A stretch of DNA of 25,468 nt, taken from positions 1 to 25,468 of the forward strand of contig CAZMCT010000049.1 in the NCBI GenBank assembly GCA_964564785.1. Direction: 5' to 3'. The notes under the pieces were generated by a model. That model did not search any database. It worked only from the letters and a program-made list of their open reading frames with translations, and was not told the DNA's origin. The DNA is from CAZMCT01 sp964564785. Lineage in GTDB: Bacteria; Planctomycetota; Phycisphaerae; UBA1845; Fen-1342. Position numbers and translations under genes: made by a program. Below are positions 1 through 7,479 of the stretch, piece by piece. Position 1 is the stretch's first letter. Each line of letters opens with the position of its first letter.

Positions 1-24
1 GCGGTGCCACACACCCACACGCAA

Positions 25-211
25 GGCGGTGGCACACCGCCGAGGGCGGCGGTGCTTGCTGCCGCACCCGGCGACACGGCCGTGGCACACGGCGACTCTT
101 GATCCCTCGATCGCTCGATCCCCCGATCCGTTGTTCCCTCATCCCTCGCGCCCGTGGCCCGTCACTCCCTTGTCACCTCGCTCCCTCGCCCCCTTGATCC
201 CTCGATCCCTT
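25..211. repeat. Low-complexity intergenic stretch: two hairpins and degenerate 8-bp tandem repeats
   Basis: This stretch lies just downstream of the permease that ends at 218 and holds no convincing gene. Two perfect hairpins share the loop GCA: positions 25-41 (7-bp stem GGCGGTG/CACCGCC) and 79-93 (6-bp stem GCCGTG/CACGGC). From 101 a degenerate 8-bp tandem follows (GATCCCTC, GATCGCTC, GATCCCCC, GATCCGTT), and the unit returns at 196-211. Neither hairpin has a T-run on either strand, so I do not call a terminator. The composition resembles the GTGACAAGG-type units at the other junctions of this operon. Confidence 0.6.
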
Positions 212-217
212 ACCCTC

Positions 218-1045
218 TCACCCCTTCAGCCCCGTCGTCGCGATTCCCCGGATGAACGTGCGTTGTGCGAACACGAAGAGGATCACGACCGGCAGCACGA
301 CCAGCGTCGTCGCGGCCATAAGCTGGTTCCAGGGCGTGCCCCCCGAGCGGCTCTGGAGGAACTGCAATCCGAGCGCGAGCGTGAACTGGCTCTGGTGCGA
401 AAGGTAGATCAGCGGCCCGAGCAGGTCGTTCCACACGGCCAGCAGGTGAAACAGGGTAACGACCGCCAGGGCCGGCTTGCTCAGCGGCAGCATGATCCGC
501 CAGAAGCAGCCCCAGCGCGAGCAGCCGTCCAGCATCGCCGACTCCTCGAGCTCCTTCGGAAGCCCGAGGAAGAACTGCCGCAGCAGGAAGATGTTGAACG
601 CGCTGCCGAACCAGGCCGGCACCCACAGCGGCAGGAACGTCCCGATCCACCCCAGCCATTTGAAGATCATGTACGTCGGCACCATGATCACCGGGAACGG
701 GATCATCATCGTCGCCAGGCAGATCGCGAACATCGCCCCGCGGCCGCGGAACGGCACGCGGGCGAAGCCGTAGGCCGCGATTGCGCTCGACAGCACCATC
801 CCCACCAGGCTCAGCACGGCAATGATGAGCGTGTTGCGGGCGTACAGCAGATAGTCGAACGCCGGCGCCCGAATCACCGCCCGGTACGGCTCGATCGTCG
901 GGGCGTGCGGCAGCAGCGGCGGCGGATCGAGCAGCAGCTCGCTTTCCGGTTTCAGGCTCATCGACGCCATGAACACCAGCGGCAGCAGGAACGCGGCCGC
1001 CACGGCGAAAAGAGCGAGGTACGTAATGAGCAGGTTAGCCTTCAA
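218..1045 (-). CDS. Sugar ABC transporter permease, MalG type
   Basis: A 275-residue inner-membrane permease of the binding-protein-dependent carbohydrate importer family (MalG/LacG-like), the second of a permease pair. It has about six hydrophobic segments. The first spans roughly residues 5-27. A late loop has the EAA signature that docks the ATPase, seen as ELEESAMLDGCSRWGCFWRI. I chose TTG at 1045 because a GGAG lies 5 nt upstream and the resulting length is normal for the family. The frame stays open to a possible ATG at 1198, but that extension would translate the intergenic stem-loop and lacks conservation-like features. It is the last gene of the operon that begins with the GH1 gene. 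The substrate cannot be read from the permease; the context suggests beta-gluco-oligosaccharides. Confidence 0.9.
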   Translation of the reverse strand: MKANLLITYLALFAVAAAFLLPLVFMASMSLKPESELLLDPPPLLPHAPTIEPYRAVIRAPAFDYLLYARNTLIIAVLSLVGMVLSSAIAAYGFARVPFRGRGAMFAICLATMMIPFPVIMVPTYMIFKWLGWIGTFLPLWVPAWFGSAFNIFLLRQFFLGLPKELEESAMLDGCSRWGCFWRIMLPLSKPALAVVTLFHLLAVWNDLLGPLIYLSHQSQFTLALGLQFLQSRSGGTPWNQLMAATTLVVLPVVILFVFAQRTFIRGIATTGLKG

Positions 1046-1059
1046 CGTCGCTCCGCGCC

Positions 1060-1149
1060 GAGGTGACGAAGTAACAAACTGACCGGGTGACAACGTGTGG
1101 CCACTGGCGCCGCACCGCACCCTTTGTTGCTTCGTTCCCTTGTCACCTC
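1060..1149. repeat. Imperfect long stem-loop between the two permease genes
   Basis: Two arms of about 30 bp face each other, 1060-1089 and 1118-1149. Both are made of short GAGGTGAC / AAGTAACAAA / GGGTG-like words and pair with several mismatches and small gaps. The structure sits in the 127-bp spacer between the permease genes and would be transcribed with the operon. It belongs to the same repeat family as the stem-loop at 3434-3521. There is no T-run, so intrinsic termination is unlikely. A role in mRNA stability or differential expression is inference. Confidence 0.6.
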
Positions 1150-1172
1150 GCCCTCGGCCACCTCGGGCACCT

Positions 1173-2078
1173 TCATGCGCCCCGGTAGTGCACTGCACGC
1201 CGGCTCACGAGGAACACGAGCCCCGTCAAGCCCAAGATGATCAGCAGTTGCACCCACGCCATCGCGCTCGCATACCCCATCTTCAGGTAGCGGAACGCGT
1301 TGTCGAACAGGTACATCGTGTAGAAGTACACATGCAGGTCCGGCCGCGGATTGCCGGCCCACAGCACGAATGGCAGGGCGAAGATCTGCCACGTCCCGAT
1401 GATCCCGACGATCACGTTGAACAGGATCACCGGCCCCAGCCCCGGCAGCGTCACGTGCCGGAACTGGCCGATCCGCGACGCCCCGTCCAGCCGCGCCGCC
1501 TCGTACAGCTCCTCGGGGATGTCCTGTAGCCCGGCCAGGTAGATCACCACCGGCGAGCCCAGCGTCCACAGCGCCACCAGAACCAGCGCCGGCTGCGCCC
1601 ACAGCGGCGACGCCAGCCACAGCGGCCCCTGCCCGCCCGCCAGCCGCGCCGGCGCGTTCACCAGCCCGTGCTCCGGGTTCAGCAGCCACAGCCACACGAT
1701 CGCCACCGCCACGATCGGCACGATCGACGGCAGAAACACACACGCCCGGAACAGCGCGATCCCCCGCACCGGCCGGTTCAACAGCACCGCCAGCAGCACC
1801 GCCACGATCGTCCCCAGCGGGATCGCCAGCACCGCGTAGATGAACGTGTTCGCGACCGTTTTGTGAAACAGCGTGTCGGCCCCGAGCGCCCGGTAGTTCG
1901 CCAGCCCCGTCCACACCGGCGGCTGGAGCAGCGGGTAATCGCAGAAGCTGATGTACAACGACAGCCCCATCGGCAGCGCGAGGAAGATCAGGAACCCCAG
2001 CCACCACGGCGCCGTCCACAACAATCCCGCCAGCAGCGGCCGCGAACGACGCAGCTTGGCCGGCGCGCGCCCGCTCAT
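1173..2078 (-). CDS. Sugar ABC transporter permease, MalF type
   Basis: A 301-residue membrane permease of the MalF/UgpA-like family, partner of the MalG-type protein downstream. The first transmembrane segment follows a basic N-terminus (residues 1-13), and about six hydrophobic segments are visible. The EAA loop reads EELYEAARLDGASRIGQFRH, with the invariant Gly needed for contact with the ATPase. I chose ATG at 2078 because it overlaps the TGA of the binding-protein gene (ATGA, 4 bp), the usual arrangement for translational coupling. A longer frame exists upstream but is only an out-of-frame reading of the binding-protein gene. No gene for the ATP-hydrolysing subunit lies in the window, so a shared MsmK/UgpC-type ATPase elsewhere is likely. 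Confidence 0.92.
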   Translation of the reverse strand: MSGRAPAKLRRSRPLLAGLLWTAPWWLGFLIFLALPMGLSLYISFCDYPLLQPPVWTGLANYRALGADTLFHKTVANTFIYAVLAIPLGTIVAVLLAVLLNRPVRGIALFRACVFLPSIVPIVAVAIVWLWLLNPEHGLVNAPARLAGGQGPLWLASPLWAQPALVLVALWTLGSPVVIYLAGLQDIPEELYEAARLDGASRIGQFRHVTLPGLGPVILFNVIVGIIGTWQIFALPFVLWAGNPRPDLHVYFYTMYLFDNAFRYLKMGYASAMAWVQLLIILGLTGLVFLVSRRAVHYRGA

Positions 2079-3415
2079 GATCCGCCCCGCTGCGCGGCCA
2101 TGTGCTGGTACTCCGCCACCATGCGATCGATCCGCGCCTGCGACGCGGCCACGGCCGGCGCGACCGCCGCCCCGCGCAGAATGCTCGTCAGCAGCGCCCG
2201 CAGTTCCGCCGACGCCTGCTGCCAAGTCGGCATCTTGGGATAGCCGAACGCGTCCGGCGACCGCGACAGCTCGTCAAACACGCGAATGTACGGGTTCGGA
2301 TGGGTCGCGAAGAAGTCGGGCCCGGGCTCGCGGAAGGGCGAGAGCTTGTTGTGCGCCCGGCACAGCTCCTCCATCATCTCCCGCCGCAGCAGGTATTTCA
2401 GGAACGCCAGCGCCTCGCGGCGGTGCCGCGCCCCGTTCGGGATGACGAACACGTCCGCGCTCGCGAAGGCGTACTGCCGGCCGGGCTCGGAGGAAGGAAA
2501 CGGCGCGACGCCGTAGTCCAGGTCCGGGGCATAGGTCCGAATCCAATTCGACATCCACGGCCCCTGGTAGATCATCGCGACCCGCTCGGACAAAAACGGG
2601 TTCTGCGCGCCCTCGATCGCCATCAGCGTCGATTCGAGCGCGAGCGTGGCCTCGATGCCCGTCGCCCGCCGCTGGTCGGCGATCCACTCGTACGCGGCGC
2701 GGGCCGCGGGCGTGTCGAGGACGAACCGCCGCCCGTCCCACAGCTCGGCCCCGAAGAACCGCGGCCAGACCCAGTGCCACCAGCCGAGCACGTCGGGCGA
2801 GGGCGTGAAGCCGAGCTGCACGAGCCGCTCACCGCCGTCCGGCGTCGTTTCCCGGCGGGTCAGCCGCCCCGCGAAATCGGCCAGCTCGGCCGTGCTGCGC
2901 GGCGGGGCATTGGGGTCGAGCCCCGCCGCGCGGAAAAGCCGCCGGTTGTAGTACAGCGCGATCGTGTACGGCGTGCTCGGCAGGGCGTACAGCCGCCCGC
3001 GGAATGTGCAGATGTCGCGCCAGACGGGGTTGAACACGGCCGGATCGATGCCCGCGTCCTGCACCAGGTCGTCGAGCGGCAGCAGGGCGCCCTGATCCGC
3101 GTACTGCGGCACGAGGTAGTCGTACAGCCCGGCGATCTCGGGCGGGTCGCCGCCGGCCGTCGCAATCAGCATCCGCTGCTCGATCGCGCTGATCGCGTTG
3201 TAGTCGACCCAGATACCGGCCGCGGCCCCCTCGCCCGCGTTGAAGCGGTCGACCAGCGACCGCATGGCGAGCGCCTCGACCCCGCTCCATTTCTCCCAGT
3301 AGCGCACGACCGTGCGGCCCGGCGGGACCTCGTGCCGGCCGCGCGGGCCGAGTGCGAGCAGGGCGACGGCCGGCAGGCCGAGGACGAGGGCCAGAAGCGT
3401 GCCGCGCAGATTCAT
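2075..3415 (-). CDS. Extracellular sugar-binding protein of an ABC importer
   Basis: A 446-residue solute-binding protein of the family 1/8 carbohydrate-binding group. It should capture sugar outside the inner membrane and deliver it to the two downstream permeases. The N-terminus is a hydrophobic export signal (about residues 4-23). Mature hallmarks follow: a first strand with YWEKWSG, ADQGALLPLDDLVQ, and LYALPSTPYTIALYYNRRLF, which is typical of the hinge region. There is no cysteine near the signal cleavage site, so unlike most Gram-positive relatives it is not a lipoprotein. That fits a free periplasmic protein. I see no clear Shine-Dalgarno sequence before ATG 3415. It starts 96 bp after the GH144-type gene ends, with a long stem-loop in between. 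The likely ligand is an oligosaccharide released by that glucanase; this is inference. Confidence 0.92.
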   Translation of the reverse strand: MNLRGTLLALVLGLPAVALLALGPRGRHEVPPGRTVVRYWEKWSGVEALAMRSLVDRFNAGEGAAAGIWVDYNAISAIEQRMLIATAGGDPPEIAGLYDYLVPQYADQGALLPLDDLVQDAGIDPAVFNPVWRDICTFRGRLYALPSTPYTIALYYNRRLFRAAGLDPNAPPRSTAELADFAGRLTRRETTPDGGERLVQLGFTPSPDVLGWWHWVWPRFFGAELWDGRRFVLDTPAARAAYEWIADQRRATGIEATLALESTLMAIEGAQNPFLSERVAMIYQGPWMSNWIRTYAPDLDYGVAPFPSSEPGRQYAFASADVFVIPNGARHRREALAFLKYLLRREMMEELCRAHNKLSPFREPGPDFFATHPNPYIRVFDELSRSPDAFGYPKMPTWQQASAELRALLTSILRGAAVAPAVAASQARIDRMVAEYQHMAAQRGGS

Positions 3416-3433
3416 GGGCTACGCCCGGAACGC

Positions 3434-3521
3434 GACAAAGGAACAAGGTGACAAGGTAACGAGGGGTCGCATTCCGCGCTGGCAGGCACCCGTTGTCACG
3501 TTGTTGCCTTGTTACTTTGTC
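3434..3521. repeat. Long imperfect stem-loop between the glucanase and binding-protein genes
   Basis: Arms 3434-3466 and 3489-3521 are each 33 bp and match at about 26 of 33 positions when one is reverse-complemented, without gaps, around a 22-nt loop. Each arm is built from GACAAAG, AACAAGG and GTAAC/GTGAC words. The right arm runs into the glucanase gene and encodes its last residues and TAA stop. The element resembles the one at 1060-1149. Its position, between an enzyme gene and a binding-protein gene of one operon, recalls the REP hairpins between malE and malF of E. coli. A role in transcript stability or processing is inference. Confidence 0.7.
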
Positions 3522-5779
3522 ACTTGTCCGGTGAAGATCTGCTGCACCACCGCCGCATCGTGCAGGTCGACATCGGCGTCATTGTCGAGATCGGCGTCGG
3601 CGAACTGGGCCGGCGTGCTGGGCGGCGGCGGGGACGTGACCTCCGGCCCGGCGACGCACGCGGCCCACGTCAGAACGTCCGCGCCGTCCACGTCGCCGTC
3701 GCTATCGTAATCGACCTCGAAGTACATGCCGATCGCGGCCAGCATCGGTGCGATCTCCGGGTTCGCCATGAACAGCCGCCACAGCAACCCGCTGCGAGCG
3801 TTCTCGATCATCACCACGATCGGCCCCTGGTCGATCGCGAGCTGCGTGCCCGAGGTCCAGCCGAGCTGCGGGTTCAGCGCATCGTCCAGGCCGTACGCAC
3901 CGATCACCGCCGGCGCGTAGTTGTCCAGCAAGTAGCGGAGAAACGCCCGCGACTCGTCCGGCACGAACGGCATCGACCCCAGCGCCGCCGTCGGTGAGAT
4001 CGTCCCGTCGTCATAGAACGGGTAGTGCGCGCGATAGCCGCCCGGCCCGTCACTCGACGTCAGCCCCCACAGCCAGCGGCAATAACCGGCAAAGCCGCCC
4101 GGGTTGTCGATGCTGTATGCCTGGTGCACGAGCGCCACGTTCCGGCCGTACTCGTAATAGTTGCAGTACGCGTCGCGCTTGTAGCGCGGATCGAATCCCA
4201 GGAACGAATAATGCACGAAGAACAGCGGCCCGCCGTAGTCCGGCCCGACCGCGAGCGGATAGCCGTAGAACGTGCCGCCGTTCGCGTACGACGGCAGCCC
4301 CGCCCACCCGTTCGCGTAGCTCGACGCCGGCATCGGATGCGTCGGCGAGGCGATCGCCAGCAGGTACACGATCATCGTCTCGTTGTATCCGCGGATCGGC
4401 AGGTTCATCGCCCAGCCGAAGTTCGGCGACCAGTGCCAGTACAGCACCTCGCTGCCCGGGAACCGCCGGTACCAGTCCCATTCGATCCCCTCCCACATCG
4501 CCGTCGCCCGCGTGCGGATGCCGACCTCGACCGGATCGACCGGGTCATCGAAGTACTGCCGTACGGTCAGCAGACCCGCGGCCAGGTACGCGGTTTCCAC
4601 CAGGTCGCCCCCGTCGTCCTGCGGGCTGAACGGGATGGTCGCACCCGTGCTGCCGTTGATCCAGTGCGACCACGCCCCGTGGTAGCGCGTCGCGCTCGTG
4701 TCGAGAAACGTCAGAATCTGCTGAACCCGCCCCGCGGCCGCCGCCCGCGTCACGAACCCGCGCTCGGTCCCCACCACGATCGCCATCAATCCCATCCCCG
4801 TGCCGCCCGTCGCGCAGATGTCGTACCCGTGCGTCAGCCCCTCGCGCGCCAGTCCGCTCACCGGGTGCCCGTAATCCCAGAAGTAGCGGAACGTCTCCTG
4901 CTGCACCCAGTCCAGCAGGTACTCGTCGCTCAGCCCGTTCCACTGCGCCGACACGACCTCCGACGGCGCGCTCTCGTTCCCGTCGATCACCGCCGTAACG
5001 TAGTAGTAGTACCGCGGACTGCCCGGCCCCGTCGCGTCCTCGTACTCCGCGTCGGGCAGCGGCCCCGCGTTGAGCTGCGCAAACGGCCCCGTCTCGGCCA
5101 GCGCGCGGTAGATGTTGTACCCCGCCAGCCCCGGCGCCGTCAGCGGCTTCCATGCGATCGCGTTGTGCCCCTCGCAGCCCAGCGCTGCCACCCCCGTCAC
5201 GAGCGACGGGGCGCCGCCCGGCCCCACCAGCCGCAGGTTGTCGACGTACGCCACGCCGCTCGTCCCCGCCAGGTTCTCGAAAATGAACGCCCAGATATAG
5301 GTCAGCCCCGTCTGCTCGCGGGCCGAGACGTCCAGCGAGATCGTCTTCCACGTCCCCGTGGTCGTCGGAATGCCGGTCGCGATCTGCCACGCATCGGGCG
5401 GGTTCCAGTTCTGGCTCCAGATGCCCATCAGCCCCGGGATCGCCCCCGCCGTCGCGATGTACACGTCTGCCAGCAGCACGTTGTTCCCCGCGAGGTCGTA
5501 ATGCGGCCCCGTCCACGTGTGCCGGAACTCCACCTTGCGGTCTGTCTCGTTCGTAATCGTGACCTTCAGCACGTTCACTCCGTCCGTCGCCGGCGGCGCG
5601 CCGCTTACACCCCCCGGTACGATCGCGATCGAAAGCCCCACGTCCCCCGCGTTCTTCGTCACCGTCAGCGTCGTCTCCCCCGGCTCGTAGCTCGCGACCG
5701 GCGTCACGATTTCGGCCCCGGCGATAAGACTCAACGTGGCCAAAGCCACCACAGCCGCGATGCACTCGCTGTTACGCAT
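3512..5779 (-). CDS. Secreted GH144-type glucanase with N-terminal beta-sandwich, Fn3 and C-terminal dockerin
   Basis: A 755-residue exported enzyme. Residues 1-22 are a signal peptide. Residues 25-187 form a beta-sandwich resembling a carbohydrate-binding module. Residues 190-280 look like a fibronectin type III domain. Residues 283-687 are the glucoamylase-like domain (PF10091), whose characterised members are GH144 endo-beta-1,2-glucanases. Family landmarks include DDGGDLVETAYL (388-399), GYNETMIVYLLAIASPTHPM (464-483), GPLFFVHYSFLGFDPR (517-532) and IDQGPIVVMIENARSGLLW (649-667). Residues 688-755 hold two calcium-loop segments, DYDSDGDVDGADV and DADLDNDADVDLHDA, as in type I dockerins. 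ATG 5779 has AGGAG upstream and overlaps the GH1 stop (ATGCGTAA). Inferred role: endo-cleavage of beta-1,2-glucan outside the cytoplasm. Substrate certainty is moderate, domain certainty high. Confidence 0.88.
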   Translation of the reverse strand: MRNSECIAAVVALATLSLIAGAEIVTPVASYEPGETTLTVTKNAGDVGLSIAIVPGGVSGAPPATDGVNVLKVTITNETDRKVEFRHTWTGPHYDLAGNNVLLADVYIATAGAIPGLMGIWSQNWNPPDAWQIATGIPTTTGTWKTISLDVSAREQTGLTYIWAFIFENLAGTSGVAYVDNLRLVGPGGAPSLVTGVAALGCEGHNAIAWKPLTAPGLAGYNIYRALAETGPFAQLNAGPLPDAEYEDATGPGSPRYYYYVTAVIDGNESAPSEVVSAQWNGLSDEYLLDWVQQETFRYFWDYGHPVSGLAREGLTHGYDICATGGTGMGLMAIVVGTERGFVTRAAAAGRVQQILTFLDTSATRYHGAWSHWINGSTGATIPFSPQDDGGDLVETAYLAAGLLTVRQYFDDPVDPVEVGIRTRATAMWEGIEWDWYRRFPGSEVLYWHWSPNFGWAMNLPIRGYNETMIVYLLAIASPTHPMPASSYANGWAGLPSYANGGTFYGYPLAVGPDYGGPLFFVHYSFLGFDPRYKRDAYCNYYEYGRNVALVHQAYSIDNPGGFAGYCRWLWGLTSSDGPGGYRAHYPFYDDGTISPTAALGSMPFVPDESRAFLRYLLDNYAPAVIGAYGLDDALNPQLGWTSGTQLAIDQGPIVVMIENARSGLLWRLFMANPEIAPMLAAIGMYFEVDYDSDGDVDGADVLTWAACVAGPEVTSPPPPSTPAQFADADLDNDADVDLHDAAVVQQIFTGQVTK

Positions 5780-7199
5780 GGCTTGCTCCTGCCCGCTCTC
5801 CCACGCCGCCGCTTTGGGCCCGTAAGGGCTCCGGCTCGCGCCCTCCGGCCGCGATCCACCGCCCGTACCACTCGCCGCTTGCCTTGACCGTTCGTCGCAA
5901 CGTCTCGAAGTTGCACCGCACCAGGCCGAACCGCTTCGAGAACCCCTCCGCCCACTCCAGATTATCCATGAGCGACCACACAAAGAACCCCCGCAGGTCT
6001 ACCCCTCGCGCCCGCGCGCGCTGTGCCGCGGCGAAATGGTCGCGCAGGTACGCGATCCGGTCCTGGTCGTCCACATATTCGGACGCATCCGGCCGGTCGT
6101 CGCAGGCCGCGCCGTTCTCTGTCACATACACCGGTAGTCCCTTGTACCGCTCACTGAGCCAGCAGAGCAGCGCCTCCAAGCCCTCGGGGACGATCGGCCA
6201 GTCCATCATCGTCCGCGGCCGGCCGGGGTACGGCTCGGTTTCGACGTCCAGCGGCCCGGCGCCCGGCTTGTGCCGCGCAATCATGCTCGAATAGTAGTTG
6301 ATCGCCACATAGTCCACCGAGCCGCGCAGCCGCCGCCGATCCTCGTCCGTAAACTCCGGCAACACATCGGGATACGCGCGCCGCAGTAGCTCGGGATACG
6401 CGCCGCAACTCACGGGATCGCCAAACCACCCCCCATAGTCCACCATCGCCCGCTCGGCTGCGGCCCGATCCGCATCCGAGTCCGTGGCCGGGAAGTAGTA
6501 TGGCATGTTGAGCGCCAGGCTGATCTGCCCGGCCCTCGGCCCGCGACCCCGATAGACCTCGACCGCGAGTCCGTGTCCGCGCAGAAGCTGGTGTGCCACC
6601 TGATACGCTCGAGCTCGATCGCGGACACCGGGCGCGTGCACGCCGTCGAGATGTCCCCCAACGGTGACCACCCACGGCTCATTGATCGTGATCCAGTATC
6701 CCACGCGATCGCCGAGCCGTTCGAACACCACGCGGGCGTAGTCGGCAAAAATCTGCGGCAGGTCCGGGTGGGCCCACCCGCCCAGCTCCATCTGCAACGC
6801 GGCCGGCAGGTCCCAGTGATACAGCGTCACAAACGGCTCGATGCCGCTTGATCTTAGCTTGTCCACCAGACGGTCATAAAAATCGAGTCCGGCTTGGTTT
6901 ACAGCTCCGCGCCCCTGTGGCAGCACTCGGGGCCAACTCACACTGAACCGGTAGGCCCGAAGGTTCAGCCGGCACATGAGTCCGACATCCTCACGCCACC
7001 GCCCGTAGTGGTCGCAGGCAACGTTCCCCGTTTCGCCCCGCGCTGTCTTGCCGGGCGTCGCGCAGAATACGTCCCAGATGCTCGGCCCCTTGCCGTCGGC
7101 GGTGGCCGCCCCTTCGATTTGAAATGCGGCCGTGGCCGCGCCCCAGAGAAAGCCATTGGGAAAATCGCTTGTGGCGGGTTGGGGCGGCGCGGCTTGCAC
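5772..7199 (-). CDS. GH1 beta-glucosidase
   Basis: A 475-residue cytoplasmic family 1 glycoside hydrolase without a signal peptide. It should release glucose from the non-reducing end of beta-gluco-oligosaccharides by the retaining mechanism. The N-terminal signature FPNGFLWGAATAAFQIEG is at 13-30. The acid/base Glu is E174 in TINEP and the nucleophile is E361 in YVTENGA. The sugar-binding motif NLEWAEGF is at 413-420. Length is normal for the family. The start is GTG 7199, with GGAGG 11 nt upstream, a rather long spacing. The family motif begins only 12 residues in, so no other start fits well. It is the first gene of the operon and is predicted to be driven from the LacI-controlled promoter at 7316-7344. 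Linkage specificity cannot be read from sequence. Confidence 0.95.
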   Translation of the reverse strand: MQAAPPQPATSDFPNGFLWGAATAAFQIEGAATADGKGPSIWDVFCATPGKTARGETGNVACDHYGRWREDVGLMCRLNLRAYRFSVSWPRVLPQGRGAVNQAGLDFYDRLVDKLRSSGIEPFVTLYHWDLPAALQMELGGWAHPDLPQIFADYARVVFERLGDRVGYWITINEPWVVTVGGHLDGVHAPGVRDRARAYQVAHQLLRGHGLAVEVYRGRGPRAGQISLALNMPYYFPATDSDADRAAAERAMVDYGGWFGDPVSCGAYPELLRRAYPDVLPEFTDEDRRRLRGSVDYVAINYYSSMIARHKPGAGPLDVETEPYPGRPRTMMDWPIVPEGLEALLCWLSERYKGLPVYVTENGAACDDRPDASEYVDDQDRIAYLRDHFAAAQRARARGVDLRGFFVWSLMDNLEWAEGFSKRFGLVRCNFETLRRTVKASGEWYGRWIAAGGREPEPLRAQSGGVGERAGASHA

Positions 7200-7315
7200 T
7201 GAACGGTAAGCCTCCGACCGCAGCGGAAACCAACGCGGTCAAATCGTTAGCACGCAGACGGTTGCGGTGCACGGGCGGCGTGGCCGCCGGAGTGGTGCCA
7301 CGGCATCCGAAGGAA

Positions 7316-7344
7316 ACGATATCAGATTCTGAAAGCGCTTGCAA
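7316..7344 (-). promoter_or_regulatory. Predicted promoter of the GH1-glucanase-ABC operon
   Basis: Read on the minus strand, TTGCAA (7344-7339) is followed after 17 bp by TATCGT (7321-7316), matching 4 of 6 positions of each sigma70 box. Predicted transcription start is near 7309, giving a leader of about 110 nt before GTG 7199. The -35 box lies within the LacI operator at 7330-7343. Because TTGCAA is its own reverse complement, the same hexamer also serves the opposite promoter. Confidence 0.55.
7330..7343. promoter_or_regulatory. LacI-family operator between GH1 and the PEP-CTERM gene
   Basis: TGAAAGCGCTTGCA, a near-palindrome with the central CG and TGAAA/TTNCA flanks typical of LacI/GalR-family operators. 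It matches the sites at 14893-14906 and 16521-16534 except for two bases on the right side. It overlaps the -35 boxes of promoters in both directions, the geometry expected for repression of both. The probable ligand is the LacI-family protein encoded at 16558-17592. Confidence 0.82.
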
Positions 7345-7367
7345 TACCGTCTTAGGCGTGTTATACT
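7339..7367 (+). promoter_or_regulatory. Predicted promoter of the PEP-CTERM protein gene
   Basis: TTGCAA (7339-7344), a 17-bp spacer, then TATACT (7362-7367) make a good sigma70-like promoter on the plus strand. Predicted start is near 7374, leaving a leader of about 106 nt before ATG 7480. The -35 box overlaps the LacI operator, so this gene should be derepressed together with the divergent GH1 operon. Confidence 0.62.
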
Positions 7368-7479
7368 TCAATACGCGAAATTCTCAGCCGCGCGGAAGGT
7401 TCACGAGCACGCTGGGTGCCGCGCCGCTCCGCGGGTTTTGAGGATCAGATCCGCAACCCCAAATTTCGGAGGAGGACGT

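Noticed and set aside
101..211. Degenerate tandem repeats considered as a CRISPR array
   Set aside because: Units are 8 bp, contiguous and degenerate, with no spacers and no cas genes.
1046..1198. N-terminal extension of the MalG-type permease to ATG 1198
   Set aside because: It would translate the intergenic stem-loop and overlap the end of the upstream permease gene. TTG 1045 has a good ribosome binding site and gives the usual length.
4025..5887. A 620-codon plus-strand open frame opposite the GH144-type gene
   Set aside because: Arg/Pro/His-rich low-complexity translation with no recognisable motif; the minus-strand glucanase has clear family landmarks throughout.
7419..7439. CCGCG-N6-CGCGG followed by GTTTT in the leader of the PEP-CTERM gene, resembling an attenuator
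   Set aside because: The stem is only 5 bp in a GC-rich leader and the T-run is four long; too weak to call a terminator or riboswitch.
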